Shown one piece after another: positions 1 through 6,467 of a stretch of 10,725 bases of DNA (position 1 is the first letter of the stretch; the number at the start of each line of letters is the position of its first letter). Source of the DNA: Alphaproteobacteria bacterium (GTDB taxonomy: Bacteria; Pseudomonadota; Alphaproteobacteria; Reyranellales; Reyranellaceae); NCBI GenBank assembly GCA_013290035.1, contig JABCYT010000053.1:1-10725 (forward strand), given 5' to 3'. Made by a program: the position numbers and the translations under genes. Under the pieces are notes generated by a model. It had not been told where the DNA came from. It did not search any database and worked only from the letters and a program-made list of their open reading frames with translations.

Positions 1-924
1 GCGCCCGTCTTCCAGCGCCGCCTCGGCGCGCGCCCGGCCGGCGGCGGCGCTGGGCGCCAGGCCGCCGAGCGCGATCATCTCGCCGGCCAGCGCCATGGTT
101 ACCTCGTGCAGACGCGGGTCGCGCGTGCCCTCGCCTTTCAGGTATTCCACGGTCTCGACGACTTCGAGCGCATTGCCGACATTGCGGCCCAGCACACGGT
201 CCATGTCGGTGATCAGCGCGATCGTGGGCAGGCCGGCCTGGTTGGCCACGGCCACCAGGCTGTTGGCCAGGTCGCGCGCCATCTCCTCGGTGTCGCAGAA
301 CGCGCCCGAGCCGCATTTCACGTCCATCACCAGCCCGTCGAGGCCCTCGGCGACCTTCTTCGACAGGATCGAGCTCGTGATCAGCGGGATGGATTCGACG
401 GTGGCCGTGACATCGCGCGTGGCGTAGAGCCGCCGATCGGCCGGCGCCAGGTCGTCGGTCTGGCCGATGATGGCGCAACCGACCGCGCGCACGACCTTGC
501 GGAAGGTGGCGATGTCGGGCTGGGTCTCGTAGCCCGAGATGGCGGAGAGCTTGTCGAGCGTGCCGCCGGTGTGGCCGAGGCCGCGGCCTGAAATCATCGG
601 CACGAAGAGGCCGCAGGCCGCCACGATCGGCGCCAGCATCAGGCTCACCTTGTCGCCGACGCCGCCGCTCGAATGCTTGTCGACCACCGGCCCCGGCAGC
701 GCCAGGCTCTTCCACTCGAGCTGTGCACCGGACCGCATCAGGGCGAGCGTGAGCGCCACCCGCTCGGCCGTCGTCATGCCGCGAAAGAACACCGCCATGG
801 CGAACGCCGCGACCTGGCCTTCGCTCAGGCTGCCGTCATGGATGCCGCGGCCGACGAAGGCGATCTCGTCGGCGGAAAGCTCGCCGCCGTCGCGTTTCTT
901 GCGGATGATCTCCTGCGGCAGCAT
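1..924 (-). CDS. deoA: Thymidine phosphorylase, C-terminus cut by the window edge
   Basis: Phosphorolysis of thymidine (and deoxyuridine) to the base and 2-deoxyribose 1-phosphate in the cytoplasm; this is the last visible step of the salvage operon. The frame is open from an ATG at 924 to base 1 (308 codons). E. coli DeoA has about 440 residues, so roughly 130 are missing to the left. The family motif KHSSGGVGD is at residues 83-91, and [14 protein letters not shown] is at 113-126. Residues matching the E. coli active site are H84, R170, S185 and K189, each one position earlier than in E. coli. The start fits the family N-terminus ([13 protein letters not shown]), but no good Shine-Dalgarno sequence precedes it. 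It lies 63 bases beyond the ccdB remnant and is separated from punA by the ccdAB insertion, so it may depend on read-through or on the ccd promoter. Identity is very secure. Confidence 0.95.
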   Translation of the reverse strand, partial: MLPQEIIRKKRDGGELSADEIAFVGRGIHDGSLSEGQVAAFAMAVFFRGMTTAERVALTLALMRSGAQLEWKSLALPGPVVDKHSSGGVGDKVSLMLAPIVAACGLFVPMISGRGLGHTGGTLDKLSAISGYETQPDIATFRKVVRAVGCAIIGQTDDLAPADRRLYATRDVTATVESIPLITSSILSKKVAEGLDGLVMDVKCGSGAFCDTEEMARDLANSLVAVANQAGLPTIALITDMDRVLGRNVGNALEVVETVEYLKGEGTRDPRLHEVTMALAGEMIALGGLAPSAAAGRARAEAALEDGR

Positions 925-987
925 GGATCTATCCGGCGTCGGCTTGTACGTTCGCGTCTGGACGCCCAAGACCGGTCATCTTCAACT

Positions 988-1128
988 TCAGAATCCCGAC
1001 AGCAGAAAGTCCATTGCCGCGACGATCGTGTCCCGCCGCCCCGCGAGGTTTCCAGCGGGAGGGCCCAGCTCGCTTCGCGCAACTCCGGCGAGCTGTGGAA
1101 TCATCAAGACGCAGGCCTCGCCTTCGAA
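988..1128 (-). pseudogene. ccdB: CcdB-type toxin, C-terminal remnant
   Basis: Reading the minus strand from 1128 to the TGA at 990-988 gives 46 residues that match the end of CcdB toxins (DNA gyrase poisons). It begins FEGEACVLMIPQLAGV, continues with a SELGPPAGNLAGRRDTIV segment and ends AAMDFLLSGF. Full CcdB proteins are about 100 residues, so the N-terminal half, including the start codon, is gone. The remnant overlaps the 3' end of ccdA by 25 bases in another frame. In intact modules ccdB begins right after, or just overlapping, the ccdA stop, so a single internal deletion fits best. No start codon with a ribosome site remains, and the remaining piece should not fold as a toxin. Recognition is by motif memory, not by a search. 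Confidence 0.8.
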
Positions 1129-1376
1129 CTTCCGAAGCTCCGGACACCGTCAGAAAACACGCCGTACTTCTCTACGTGCTCGTTGTAGGCGGCGATCGCG
1201 TCGCGAGTCTCCTGGCGCCACTTCTTACGCTTCGCTTCGGCAAGCTCTTCCATCAAGGCTCGTTCGAGCGTAGCGGAAAGATTGAGCCCGGCCTCCCGCG
1301 CGGCAGCAATAAGGTCACTGCTCACGCTGACATTCGTGGCGCGTTTTCGAATTGCTGCTGAGCCTTGGCGGCGCAT
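1104..1376 (-). CDS. ccdA: CcdA-family antitoxin, probably orphaned
   Basis: The 90-residue product has the CcdA layout. Residues 12-40 look like a ribbon-helix-helix DNA-binding domain (RATNVSVSSDLIAAAREAGL). A charged helix and the toxin-binding tail follow, with W53, then NEHVEKYGVFSDGVRSF at 65-81. In relatives the protein normally stops near that last Phe. Here nine extra residues (GSSKARPAS) follow, read out of frame through the ccdB remnant, which marks the deletion joint. An upstream in-frame ATG exists at 1424. The ATG at 1376 is preferred because AAGGAG sits six bases before it and the family N-terminus begins there. The family normally neutralises CcdB and represses its own promoter with it. 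With the toxin broken, only DNA binding can be expected. Confidence 0.82.
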   Translation of the reverse strand: MRRQGSAAIRKRATNVSVSSDLIAAAREAGLNLSATLERALMEELAEAKRKKWRQETRDAIAAYNEHVEKYGVFSDGVRSFGSSKARPAS

Positions 1377-1382
1377 TTGGTA

Positions 1383-1388
1383 CTCCTT
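1383..1388 (-). promoter_or_regulatory. Shine-Dalgarno site of ccdA
   Basis: AAGGAG on the minus strand ends six bases before the ATG at 1376. It decides between that start and the longer in-frame ATG at 1424, which lies inside the promoter-like region. Confidence 0.7.
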
Positions 1389-1411
1389 CGTCACCGCGCA
1401 TCCTATGGCAC

Positions 1412-1440
1412 TATGTATGCGCACGAATGGTGCGCATCAA
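1412..1440 (-). promoter_or_regulatory. Candidate ccdA promoter with embedded palindromic operator
   Basis: On the minus strand, TTGATG (1440-1435) and TACATA (1417-1412) resemble -35 and -10 boxes with a 17-base spacer; the -10 match is weak. An inverted repeat with 8-base arms, ATGCGCAC and GTGCGCAT around a 5-base centre (1417-1437), fills nearly the whole spacer. A palindrome between the boxes is where an autorepressing ribbon-helix-helix antitoxin would bind. The boxes are visible in the sequence; their function is inferred. Confidence 0.5.
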
Positions 1441-1473
1441 CCTAGGCAGGCTACGCCGTAGTGAGATAATCCT

Positions 1474-2265
1474 TTACCCGTAGCCCTCCAGAAAGGCGCG
1501 CAACAGATGTCGCACCTTGCCCGACGCCTCGCGCGCCACGGCCAGGGTCTGTTCGTGGCCGAGCTTGTCGTGCGTCAGGCCTGCCGCGAAGTTGGTCATC
1601 AGCGAGACCGCGACCACCTTCAGGCCGGCCTGGCGCGCCAGGATCGTCTCCGGCACGGTCGACATGCCGACCGCGTCGGCGCCCAGGGTGCGGGCGGCGC
1701 GGATCTCGGCCGGCGTCTCGAAGCTCGGGCCGCAGAACCAGATGTAGACGCCGTCATGGCAGATGATGTTGTTGGCGCGCGCCACCGACAGCATCTGCTC
1801 GACCAGCTTGGGATCGTAGGCATCGACCATGTCGACGAAGCGCTCGCTGCCCGCCGCCTCGCCGAACAGGGGATTGACGCCGGTGAAGTTGATGTGATCG
1901 GAGATCACCATCGGCGAGCCGGGCGGCATGTCGAGCCGCAGGCTGCCCGCCGCGTTGGTCTGCAACAGCGTCTCGCAGCCCAGCCCTGCCATGGCGCGAA
2001 TGGCGCCCTTCATCTCGTCGGCCCGGCCGCGCTCGTAGTAGTGCGCGCGGCCCTGCAGCACGGCGACCGGCGTCGGCCCGACATGGCCCAGCACCAATTG
2101 GCCGGCGTGGCTGCTCACGCCGGTCACGGGAAAATCCGCCAGCTCGCCGTAGGGAATGGTGGCGATGGCTTTCACGTCGTCGGCGAAACCGCCCAGGCCC
2201 GAGCCCAGCACCACGGCCACCTTCGGCCGGAAGCCTGGAGCGCGGCTGGCGATCACCTCGTTCAT
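1474..2265 (-). CDS. punA: Purine nucleoside phosphorylase (trimeric PNP/MTAP family)
   Basis: Phosphorolysis of inosine and guanosine (and deoxy forms) to the purine base and (deoxy)ribose 1-phosphate in the cytoplasm. The product has 263 residues, typical of the trimeric class. Phosphate-binding GSGLGGF is at 21-27, H53 and GRAHYYE (72-78) follow, then NAAGS at 104-108. GPSFETPAEIRA is at 179-190 and GMSTVPE at 200-206. E183 and N225 match human PNP Glu201 and Asn243, the pair that selects 6-oxopurines; MTA phosphorylases carry Asp at the second position, so PNP is favoured over MtaP. The ATG overlaps the cdd stop as ATGA, with no clear Shine-Dalgarno of its own, so coupling to cdd is likely. 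The frame is open 81 codons further upstream, but that part lies over cdd and has no family resemblance. Confidence 0.94.
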   Translation of the reverse strand: MNEVIASRAPGFRPKVAVVLGSGLGGFADDVKAIATIPYGELADFPVTGVSSHAGQLVLGHVGPTPVAVLQGRAHYYERGRADEMKGAIRAMAGLGCETLLQTNAAGSLRLDMPPGSPMVISDHINFTGVNPLFGEAAGSERFVDMVDAYDPKLVEQMLSVARANNIICHDGVYIWFCGPSFETPAEIRAARTLGADAVGMSTVPETILARQAGLKVVAVSLMTNFAAGLTHDKLGHEQTLAVAREASGKVRHLLRAFLEGYG

Positions 2266-2657
2266 GGCTTGGCGAGATGATGCGGGCCGAACGACATCGG
2301 CAGGAGCTGGCCCAGGGTCACGGTGCGATGCAGGCCGTCGGGGCCGCAGAGATGAATCGGCAGATCGTCCGACGCGAACTCGCGCAGCTTCTGGCGACAA
2401 CCGCCGCACGGCGTGATGACCTCGGGGCCGGGGCCGATCACGAGACATTCGAGGACGCGCTTGTGCCCTGCCGCCACCAGGGCGGCGATGGCCCCCGCCT
2501 CGGCACATAGGCCCTGCGGGTAGGCCGAGTTCTCGACGTTGCAGCCGCCATGGATCGAGCCGTCCTCGCCGCGCAGCGCCGCGCCGACATGGAACTTCGA
2601 GTAGGGCGCGTGGGCGTGCAGCATCATCCGGCGCGCGAGATGCAGCAGGTCGTCCAT
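2262..2657 (-). CDS. cdd: Cytidine deaminase
   Basis: Zinc-dependent deamination of cytidine and deoxycytidine to uridine and deoxyuridine, feeding the phosphorolysis steps encoded beside it. The 131 residues are the usual length of the small tetrameric class. HAPYSKFHVGAAL is at 16-28, and the nucleoside-binding N40 and E42 sit in CNVENSAYPQG. The zinc site is C51 and C84/C87 (CAE at 51-53, PCGGC at 83-87), with E53 as proton shuttle. The Cys in place of the His of E. coli-type dimeric enzymes also points to the tetrameric class. The start is set by AAGGAG five bases upstream, inside the end of the permease gene. Its ATG shares one base with the permease stop (TGATG), and its own stop overlaps the punA ATG. 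Confidence 0.96.
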   Translation of the reverse strand: MDDLLHLARRMMLHAHAPYSKFHVGAALRGEDGSIHGGCNVENSAYPQGLCAEAGAIAALVAAGHKRVLECLVIGPGPEVITPCGGCRQKLREFASDDLPIHLCGPDGLHRTVTLGQLLPMSFGPHHLAKP

Positions 2658-3577
2658 CAGTGCTCCTTTTCGTATGGCACGCCGGCCGCCTTGGGCGCCA
2701 CGGCGCGGCCGATGAAGCCGGCCAACAGAAACATGGTGAGAAGATAGGGCAAAGCCTGGATCAGTTGCACCGGCACTTCACCCATGCCCGGCATCTCGAC
2801 ACCCTGCAGGCGGATGGCCACGGCATCGAGCAGGCCGAAGATCAGGCAGGCGCCGAAAGCCGGAAACGGCCGCCACTTGCCGAAGATGATGGCCGCCAGC
2901 GCGATGAAACCCTGCCCGGCGGTCATATCCCGGCTGAAACCGGCATTCTGGGCGATCGACAGATAGGCGCCGGCGAGGCCCGCGAACAGGCCGCACAGCA
3001 GCACCGCGCGATAGCGCAGCCAGGCCACCGAGATGCCGGCGGCATCGACGGCAAGCGGCATCTCGCCCACGGCGCGCAGCCTGAGGCCAAAGCGCGTGCG
3101 CTCGATGATCCACCAGGTGAGCGGCACCGAGGCGAGCGCCACGTAGACCGGGATGCTGTCGCCCGCGCGCGGGAAGAAGAGCGGCATCAGGCGCTGCTCG
3201 CTCTCGAGCGCCGGAGTCTGGCCGCCGCGCGCGAACCATGCCGCGCCCAGCACGACCGTGAGGCCCGCCGCCAGGATGTTGATGGCGACGCCGCTCACCA
3301 CCTGGTTGCCGCGCCAGGTGATGCAGGCAAAACCGTGCAGCAGCGCCATCGCTTCGGCGGCGACGATGGCGGCGGCGACGCCCAGCCAGGCCGAGCCGGT
3401 GACCGCGGCGGTCGCGGCGGCGAAGAACGCCGCCATCAGCATCTTGCCTTCGAGGCCGACATCGACGATGCCGCTTTTCTCGGAGAACAGCCCGCCCATG
3501 GCGCACAGCACCAACGGCGTCGCCACGCGCAGGGTGGCGGCGAACATCAGGAAGACGAAGGAGAGGACGTCGTCCAT
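2657..3577 (-). CDS. ABC transporter permease 2, nucleoside-type (NupQ-like)
   Basis: Inner-membrane permease of the BPD_transp_2 (branched-chain amino acid/ribose type) family, second of a pair serving the BMP-type importer. It has 306 residues in about eight to ten hydrophobic segments, for example 6-30, 47-75, 90-110 and a C-terminal one near LLTMFLLAGFIG. The hallmark loop DVGLEGK is at 39-45, matching the NVGLEG motif of these permeases. Its start codon follows GGAGG by eight bases. That GGAGG is the outer edge of the palindromic repeat that fills the gap to permease 1, so the repeat may supply its ribosome site. Substrate is inferred from the operon (cdd, punA, deoA); riboflavin, lipoprotein-type or other purine-like substrates are known for related systems. 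Confidence 0.9.
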   Translation of the reverse strand: MDDVLSFVFLMFAATLRVATPLVLCAMGGLFSEKSGIVDVGLEGKMLMAAFFAAATAAVTGSAWLGVAAAIVAAEAMALLHGFACITWRGNQVVSGVAINILAAGLTVVLGAAWFARGGQTPALESEQRLMPLFFPRAGDSIPVYVALASVPLTWWIIERTRFGLRLRAVGEMPLAVDAAGISVAWLRYRAVLLCGLFAGLAGAYLSIAQNAGFSRDMTAGQGFIALAAIIFGKWRPFPAFGACLIFGLLDAVAIRLQGVEMPGMGEVPVQLIQALPYLLTMFLLAGFIGRAVAPKAAGVPYEKEH

Positions 3578-3582
3578 GGTTA

Positions 3583-3592
3583 CTTCCTCCCC
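3583..3592 (-). promoter_or_regulatory. Shine-Dalgarno of permease 2 supplied by the repeat
   Basis: On the minus strand GGGGAGGAAG lies just before the ATG at 3577, with eight bases between GGAGG and the ATG. The GGGGAGG part is the end of the palindrome at 3586-3605, so the repeat seems to be recruited as a translation signal. Confidence 0.55.
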
Positions 3593-3697
3593 ACGCAGTG
3601 GGGAGGTGGCCGAAGGCCGGAGGGGTCATGGGCAACAGTGCGGCTGCTCATTACCCCTCCGCCCGCTTCGCGGGCACCTCCCCACTGCGTGGGGAGG
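3586..3697. repeat. Inverted pair of palindromic (REP/BIME-like) repeats between the permease genes
   Basis: Two copies of one unit face each other: 3586-3626 and 3653-3697. Each has a palindrome of the form CTCCCCACGCAGTGGGGAG (the inverse CTCCCCACTGCGTGGGGAG in the other), followed by a smaller stem (GGCCGAAGGCC; GCCCGCTTCGCGGGC) and GGAGGGGT. The 26 bases between the copies are unrelated. The pair can fold as two separate hairpins or one long one. The right copy lies inside the coding end of permease 1, and the left copy carries the ribosome site of permease 2. Similar units are familiar from alphaproteobacterial genomes; copy number here cannot be counted from one window. Confidence 0.85.
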
Positions 3698-4790
3698 CAA
3701 AGAGGGCCAACATCCATTGCAGCCACGGCCGCGGCAGATGCGCCAGCGCGCCGGAGAACAGGATGATCAGGCCCTGGATCACCACCACCATCTCGCGGGT
3801 GATGGCCGGGATCTCGAAGGCGAGCTCGGCGCCGCCCTGCTGCAGCGCGCCGAACAGCAGGGCCGCCAGCACGATGCCCAGCGGGTGGCTGCGGCCCATC
3901 AGAGCGACGGCGATGCCGGCGAAGCCGTAGCCCGCCGGAAAGTCGAGCACGATGCGCTGGTGTACGCCCATCAGCTCGTTGACGCCGACGAAGCCCGCCA
4001 GCGCCCCGCTGAGGCACATGGCGAGCATGGTCGTGCGCTTGATACTCGTGCCGGCATAGACCGCAGCCTCGGGGTTGTGCCCCATGGTGCGGAGCTCATA
4101 GCCCCACGGCGTGTGCCAGAGGAACACCCAGACGCCCACACAGCAGAACACCGCCAGCACGATCGAGAGATTGAGCGCCGAGGGCGCCACCTGGATGCCG
4201 ACCGCGGCCAGCACTTCCTGCATCGAGGGCAGCTTGCCGGACGCGGTGAAGTTGCGGCTCTGCGGCGTCATCGAGCCGGGCGCGATCAGCACGTTCACCA
4301 TCAGGTAGACCATCAGCGCCGAGGCGACGAAGTTGAACATGATGGTGGTGATGACGATGTGGCTGCCGCGCCACGCCTGCAGCCAGGCCGGCACGGCGGC
4401 CCACGCCGCGCCGAACAGCGTCGCCGCGGCGATGGCGAGCGGGATCATTGCCCACGCCGGCAGGAAATGATCGAACGCGAGGATGGCGAGACCACAGCCC
4501 AGGCCGCCGATATAGGCCTGACCCTCGCCGCCGATGTTGAACAGGCCGGCATGGAAGGCGACGGCGACGGCGAGGCCGGTGAAGATGAAATTGGTCGTGT
4601 AGTAGAGCGTGTAGCCGATCGCCTCGGACGAGCCGATGGCACCCAGGACCAGGAATCGCAGCGCGTGGAACGGATCGACTCCGATGATGCGCACGATGAT
4701 GCCGACCGTGACGAAGGCGAGCGCGATGTTGATCAGCGGCAGGGCCGCGATCTCCGCCCAGGCGGGCAGCGGCCGGCGCGGTGCGCTCAT
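3651..4790 (-). CDS. ABC transporter permease 1, nucleoside-type (NupP-like), with repeat-derived tail
   Basis: First of the two inner-membrane permeases of the nucleoside importer (BPD_transp_2 family), 379 residues. It has about nine or ten hydrophobic segments, the first at about 11-37. The hallmark NIGGEGQ is at 85-91. A MGRSHPLGIVLAALLFGALQ segment lies near the C-terminus, as in relatives. The last 14 residues, SPRSGEVPAKRAEG, and the stop codon are read from the palindromic repeat at 3653-3697, so the natural C-terminus was probably replaced or extended when the repeat arrived. The ATG overlaps the ATPase stop as ATGA. An AAGGG two bases before it lies in the short repeat at the end of the ATPase gene, closer than usual for a ribosome site. 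Confidence 0.9.
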   Translation of the reverse strand: MSAPRRPLPAWAEIAALPLINIALAFVTVGIIVRIIGVDPFHALRFLVLGAIGSSEAIGYTLYYTTNFIFTGLAVAVAFHAGLFNIGGEGQAYIGGLGCGLAILAFDHFLPAWAMIPLAIAAATLFGAAWAAVPAWLQAWRGSHIVITTIMFNFVASALMVYLMVNVLIAPGSMTPQSRNFTASGKLPSMQEVLAAVGIQVAPSALNLSIVLAVFCCVGVWVFLWHTPWGYELRTMGHNPEAAVYAGTSIKRTTMLAMCLSGALAGFVGVNELMGVHQRIVLDFPAGYGFAGIAVALMGRSHPLGIVLAALLFGALQQGGAELAFEIPAITREMVVVIQGLIILFSGALAHLPRPWLQWMLALFASPRSGEVPAKRAEG

Positions 4791-6334
4791 GGCCCTTCGA
4801 CTTCGCTCAGGGCAGGCGCGGCGCCCGCCATCATCAGCCCAAGCGTGCGCTCGTCGGCGCGACCGGCAGGCACCTCGCCCACGATCCGGCCGGCGAACAT
4901 CACCAGGATGCGGTCGGCCAGTGCCAGGATCTCGTCGAGCTCGACCGAGATCACGAGGACGGCGCAGCCCTGGTCGCGGCTCTTCAGCAGCTCGCGATGG
5001 ATGAATTCGATGGCGCCGATGTCGACGCCGCGCGTCGGCTGGCCGACCAGCAGGACCTTGGGCTCGCGCGCCATCTCGCGCGCCAGCACCAGCTTCTGCT
5101 GGTTGCCGCCGGAGAAGCTCGACGAGCGCAGGCCAGGCGCGCGCGGCCGCACGTCGAAGCGTTCCATGAGCACCGCACAGTGCGCGCCGACCGCCGGGCC
5201 GTCCATCAGGTAGTGGCGGCAGAAAGGCGGCTCCTCCTGGTAGCCCAGGATCGACGTCTCTGCTGCCTGGAACGCCGCCACCATGCCCTGGCGCAGGCGA
5301 TCCTCGGGAACGTGCGCCACGCCAAGATCGCGCATCTCGGCGGGGTCGGTAGGATGGTGCGGGTCGATCGTGCGGCCGCGTACCACGAGCCGCCCGCCGG
5401 TCGGCGCCCGGATGCCAGACAGGACCTGCAGCAGCTCGGTCTGGCCGTTGCCCGAGACGCCGGCAATGCCCACGATCTCGCCGGCCCGCAGTTCGAGGCC
5501 GACATCGTCGAGCAGCCGCACGCCGCGCTCGTCGACCAGCGTCAGATGATCGGCTTGCAGCAGAACATCGCCCGGCCGCTTGGGCGCCTTGTCGAGCTGC
5601 ATCAGCACCTTGCGGCCCACCATCAGCTCAGCCAGCTCTTCGGGACTGGTGTCCGCCGTGCGGCGGTCGGCCACGATCTGCCCCTGGCGCATGACATAGA
5701 CATGGTCGGTGGCGGCCATGATCTCGCGCAGTTTGTGGGTGATCAGCACGACCGTGACGCCGCGTTCCCTGAGCGTCGCCAGGATGCGGAACAGCTGGTC
5801 GGTCTCCTGCGGCGTCAGCACGGCACTGGGTTCGTCGAGGATCAGGATCCGCGCGCCGCGGAACAGCACCTTCAGGATCTCGACCCGCTGCTGCTCACCC
5901 ACCGAGAGATCGGCCACGAGCGCGTCGGGATCGACCGCGAGACCATACTCGCGCGCCAGCCGCGCCAGCTCGGCGCGCGCCGCCGCCAGGCCGCCCGCCA
6001 GCAACGCTCCGCCCTCGGCGCCCAGCACCAGGTTCTCCAGCACGGTGAAGGTGCCGACCAGCATGAAGTGCTGGTGGACCATGCCGATGCCCTGCGCGAT
6101 GGCGTCGCGCGGGTTTTCCATGCGGACGGCGCGGCCCTCGACGCGGATCTCGCCCGCGTCGGCGTGGTAGAGGCCGTAGAGGATGCTCATCAGCGTCGAC
6201 TTGCCGGCGCCGTTCTCACCGACGATGCCGGTGATCGCACCTTTCTCGATGCGCAGCGACACGCCGCGCACGGCATGCACGTTGCCGAACGATTTCTGGA
6301 TGCCCTGAAGCTCGATCGCCGGGATGGCTGTCAT
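4787..6334 (-). CDS. ABC transporter ATPase with two nucleotide-binding domains (NupO-like)
   Basis: Energises the importer from the cytoplasmic face. The 515 residues hold two ABC domains in tandem, as in sugar and nucleoside type importers. Domain 1 looks fully active: Walker A GENGAGKST (39-47), Q88, signature LSVGEQQ (143-149), Walker B LILDEPS (164-170), H200. Domain 2 is the degenerate type usual in this family: GNGQ (295-298) in place of the Walker A Lys, signature SGGNQQ (408-413), GQPTRG (431-436) in place of DEP, and no switch His. The final eight residues, ALSEVEGP, come from a short palindromic repeat. Start choice is uncertain: two TTG codons (6340, 6337) lie just before the ATG at 6334. 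GAGG from the upstream repeat is ten bases from the ATG and seven from the second TTG. Confidence 0.92.
   Translation of the reverse strand: MTAIPAIELQGIQKSFGNVHAVRGVSLRIEKGAITGIVGENGAGKSTLMSILYGLYHADAGEIRVEGRAVRMENPRDAIAQGIGMVHQHFMLVGTFTVLENLVLGAEGGALLAGGLAAARAELARLAREYGLAVDPDALVADLSVGEQQRVEILKVLFRGARILILDEPSAVLTPQETDQLFRILATLRERGVTVVLITHKLREIMAATDHVYVMRQGQIVADRRTADTSPEELAELMVGRKVLMQLDKAPKRPGDVLLQADHLTLVDERGVRLLDDVGLELRAGEIVGIAGVSGNGQTELLQVLSGIRAPTGGRLVVRGRTIDPHHPTDPAEMRDLGVAHVPEDRLRQGMVAAFQAAETSILGYQEEPPFCRHYLMDGPAVGAHCAVLMERFDVRPRAPGLRSSSFSGGNQQKLVLAREMAREPKVLLVGQPTRGVDIGAIEFIHRELLKSRDQGCAVLVISVELDEILALADRILVMFAGRIVGEVPAGRADERTLGLMMAGAAPALSEVEGP
4792..4813. repeat. Short palindromic repeat at the ATPase/permease 1 junction
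   Basis: GCCCT and AGGGC flank TCGACTTCGCTC; the core is CCCTTCGACTTCGCTCAGGG. The same core is a familiar dispersed repeat unit in alphaproteobacteria. Here it is read as the last codons of the ATPase (ALSEVEG) and places GAAGGG just before the permease 1 start. Only one copy is in the window, so calling it a repeat rests on prior knowledge. Confidence 0.6.
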
Positions 6335-6344
6335 CAACAATAAG

Positions 6345-6450
6345 CCTCATGCTGAGGAGCGAGCGCAGCGAGCGTCTCGAAGCATGAGCAACCGGCACGT
6401 CCCGAGCCCACCCTTCGAGACGACCGCTTCGCGGCCTCCTCAGGGTGAGG
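6345..6450. repeat. Inverted pair of palindromic repeats between the binding-protein and ATPase genes
   Basis: Copy 1 (6345-6388) starts CCTCATGCTGAGGAG and ends CTCGAAGCATGAG. Copy 2 (6409-6450) is the inverse: its complement starts CCTCACCCTGAGGAG and ends CTCGAAGGGTG. In both copies the outer stem bases pair with each other although the bases differ (ATGC with GCAT; ACCC with GGGT), so the stem is kept while the sequence varies. The pair fills almost the entire 133-base gap. It resembles the dispersed repeats common in Bradyrhizobium-like genomes. A hairpin directly after the binding-protein gene could protect its mRNA or reduce read-through into the ATPase gene. Confidence 0.85.
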
Positions 6451-6467
6451 TCGTTCGCGCCGCTGCA

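Noticed and set aside
929..1147. 72-codon minus-strand open frame between ccdA and deoA
   Set aside because: It is in a different frame from the CcdB remnant and has no recognisable motif; the CcdB-like frame explains the region better.
95..1361. Plus-strand open frames over deoA and ccdAB
   Set aside because: They are antisense to deoA, whose conserved thymidine phosphorylase motifs fix the coding strand as minus.
1377..1424. Longer ccdA start at 1424
   Set aside because: The extra 16 codons cover the putative promoter -10 region and lack a ribosome site, while AAGGAG precedes the 1376 start.
1451..1461. Small palindrome CTACG-C-CGTAG after the punA stop as a terminator
   Set aside because: The stem is only five base pairs with a one-base centre, too tight to form a hairpin, and no T-run follows on the minus strand.
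2266..2508. Upstream extension of the purine nucleoside phosphorylase frame
   Set aside because: It overlaps cdd in another frame and is Arg/Pro-rich with no PNP similarity; the ATGA overlap start fits the family length.
3153..5213. Long plus-strand open frame of 686 codons
   Set aside because: It lies antisense to the two permeases and the ATPase, is rich in His, Arg and Gln as antisense frames of GC-rich genes are, and shows no family motif.
4781..6343. Plus-strand open frame of 520 codons opposite the ATPase
   Set aside because: Antisense shadow of a fully recognisable ABC ATPase; composition biased and no domain seen.
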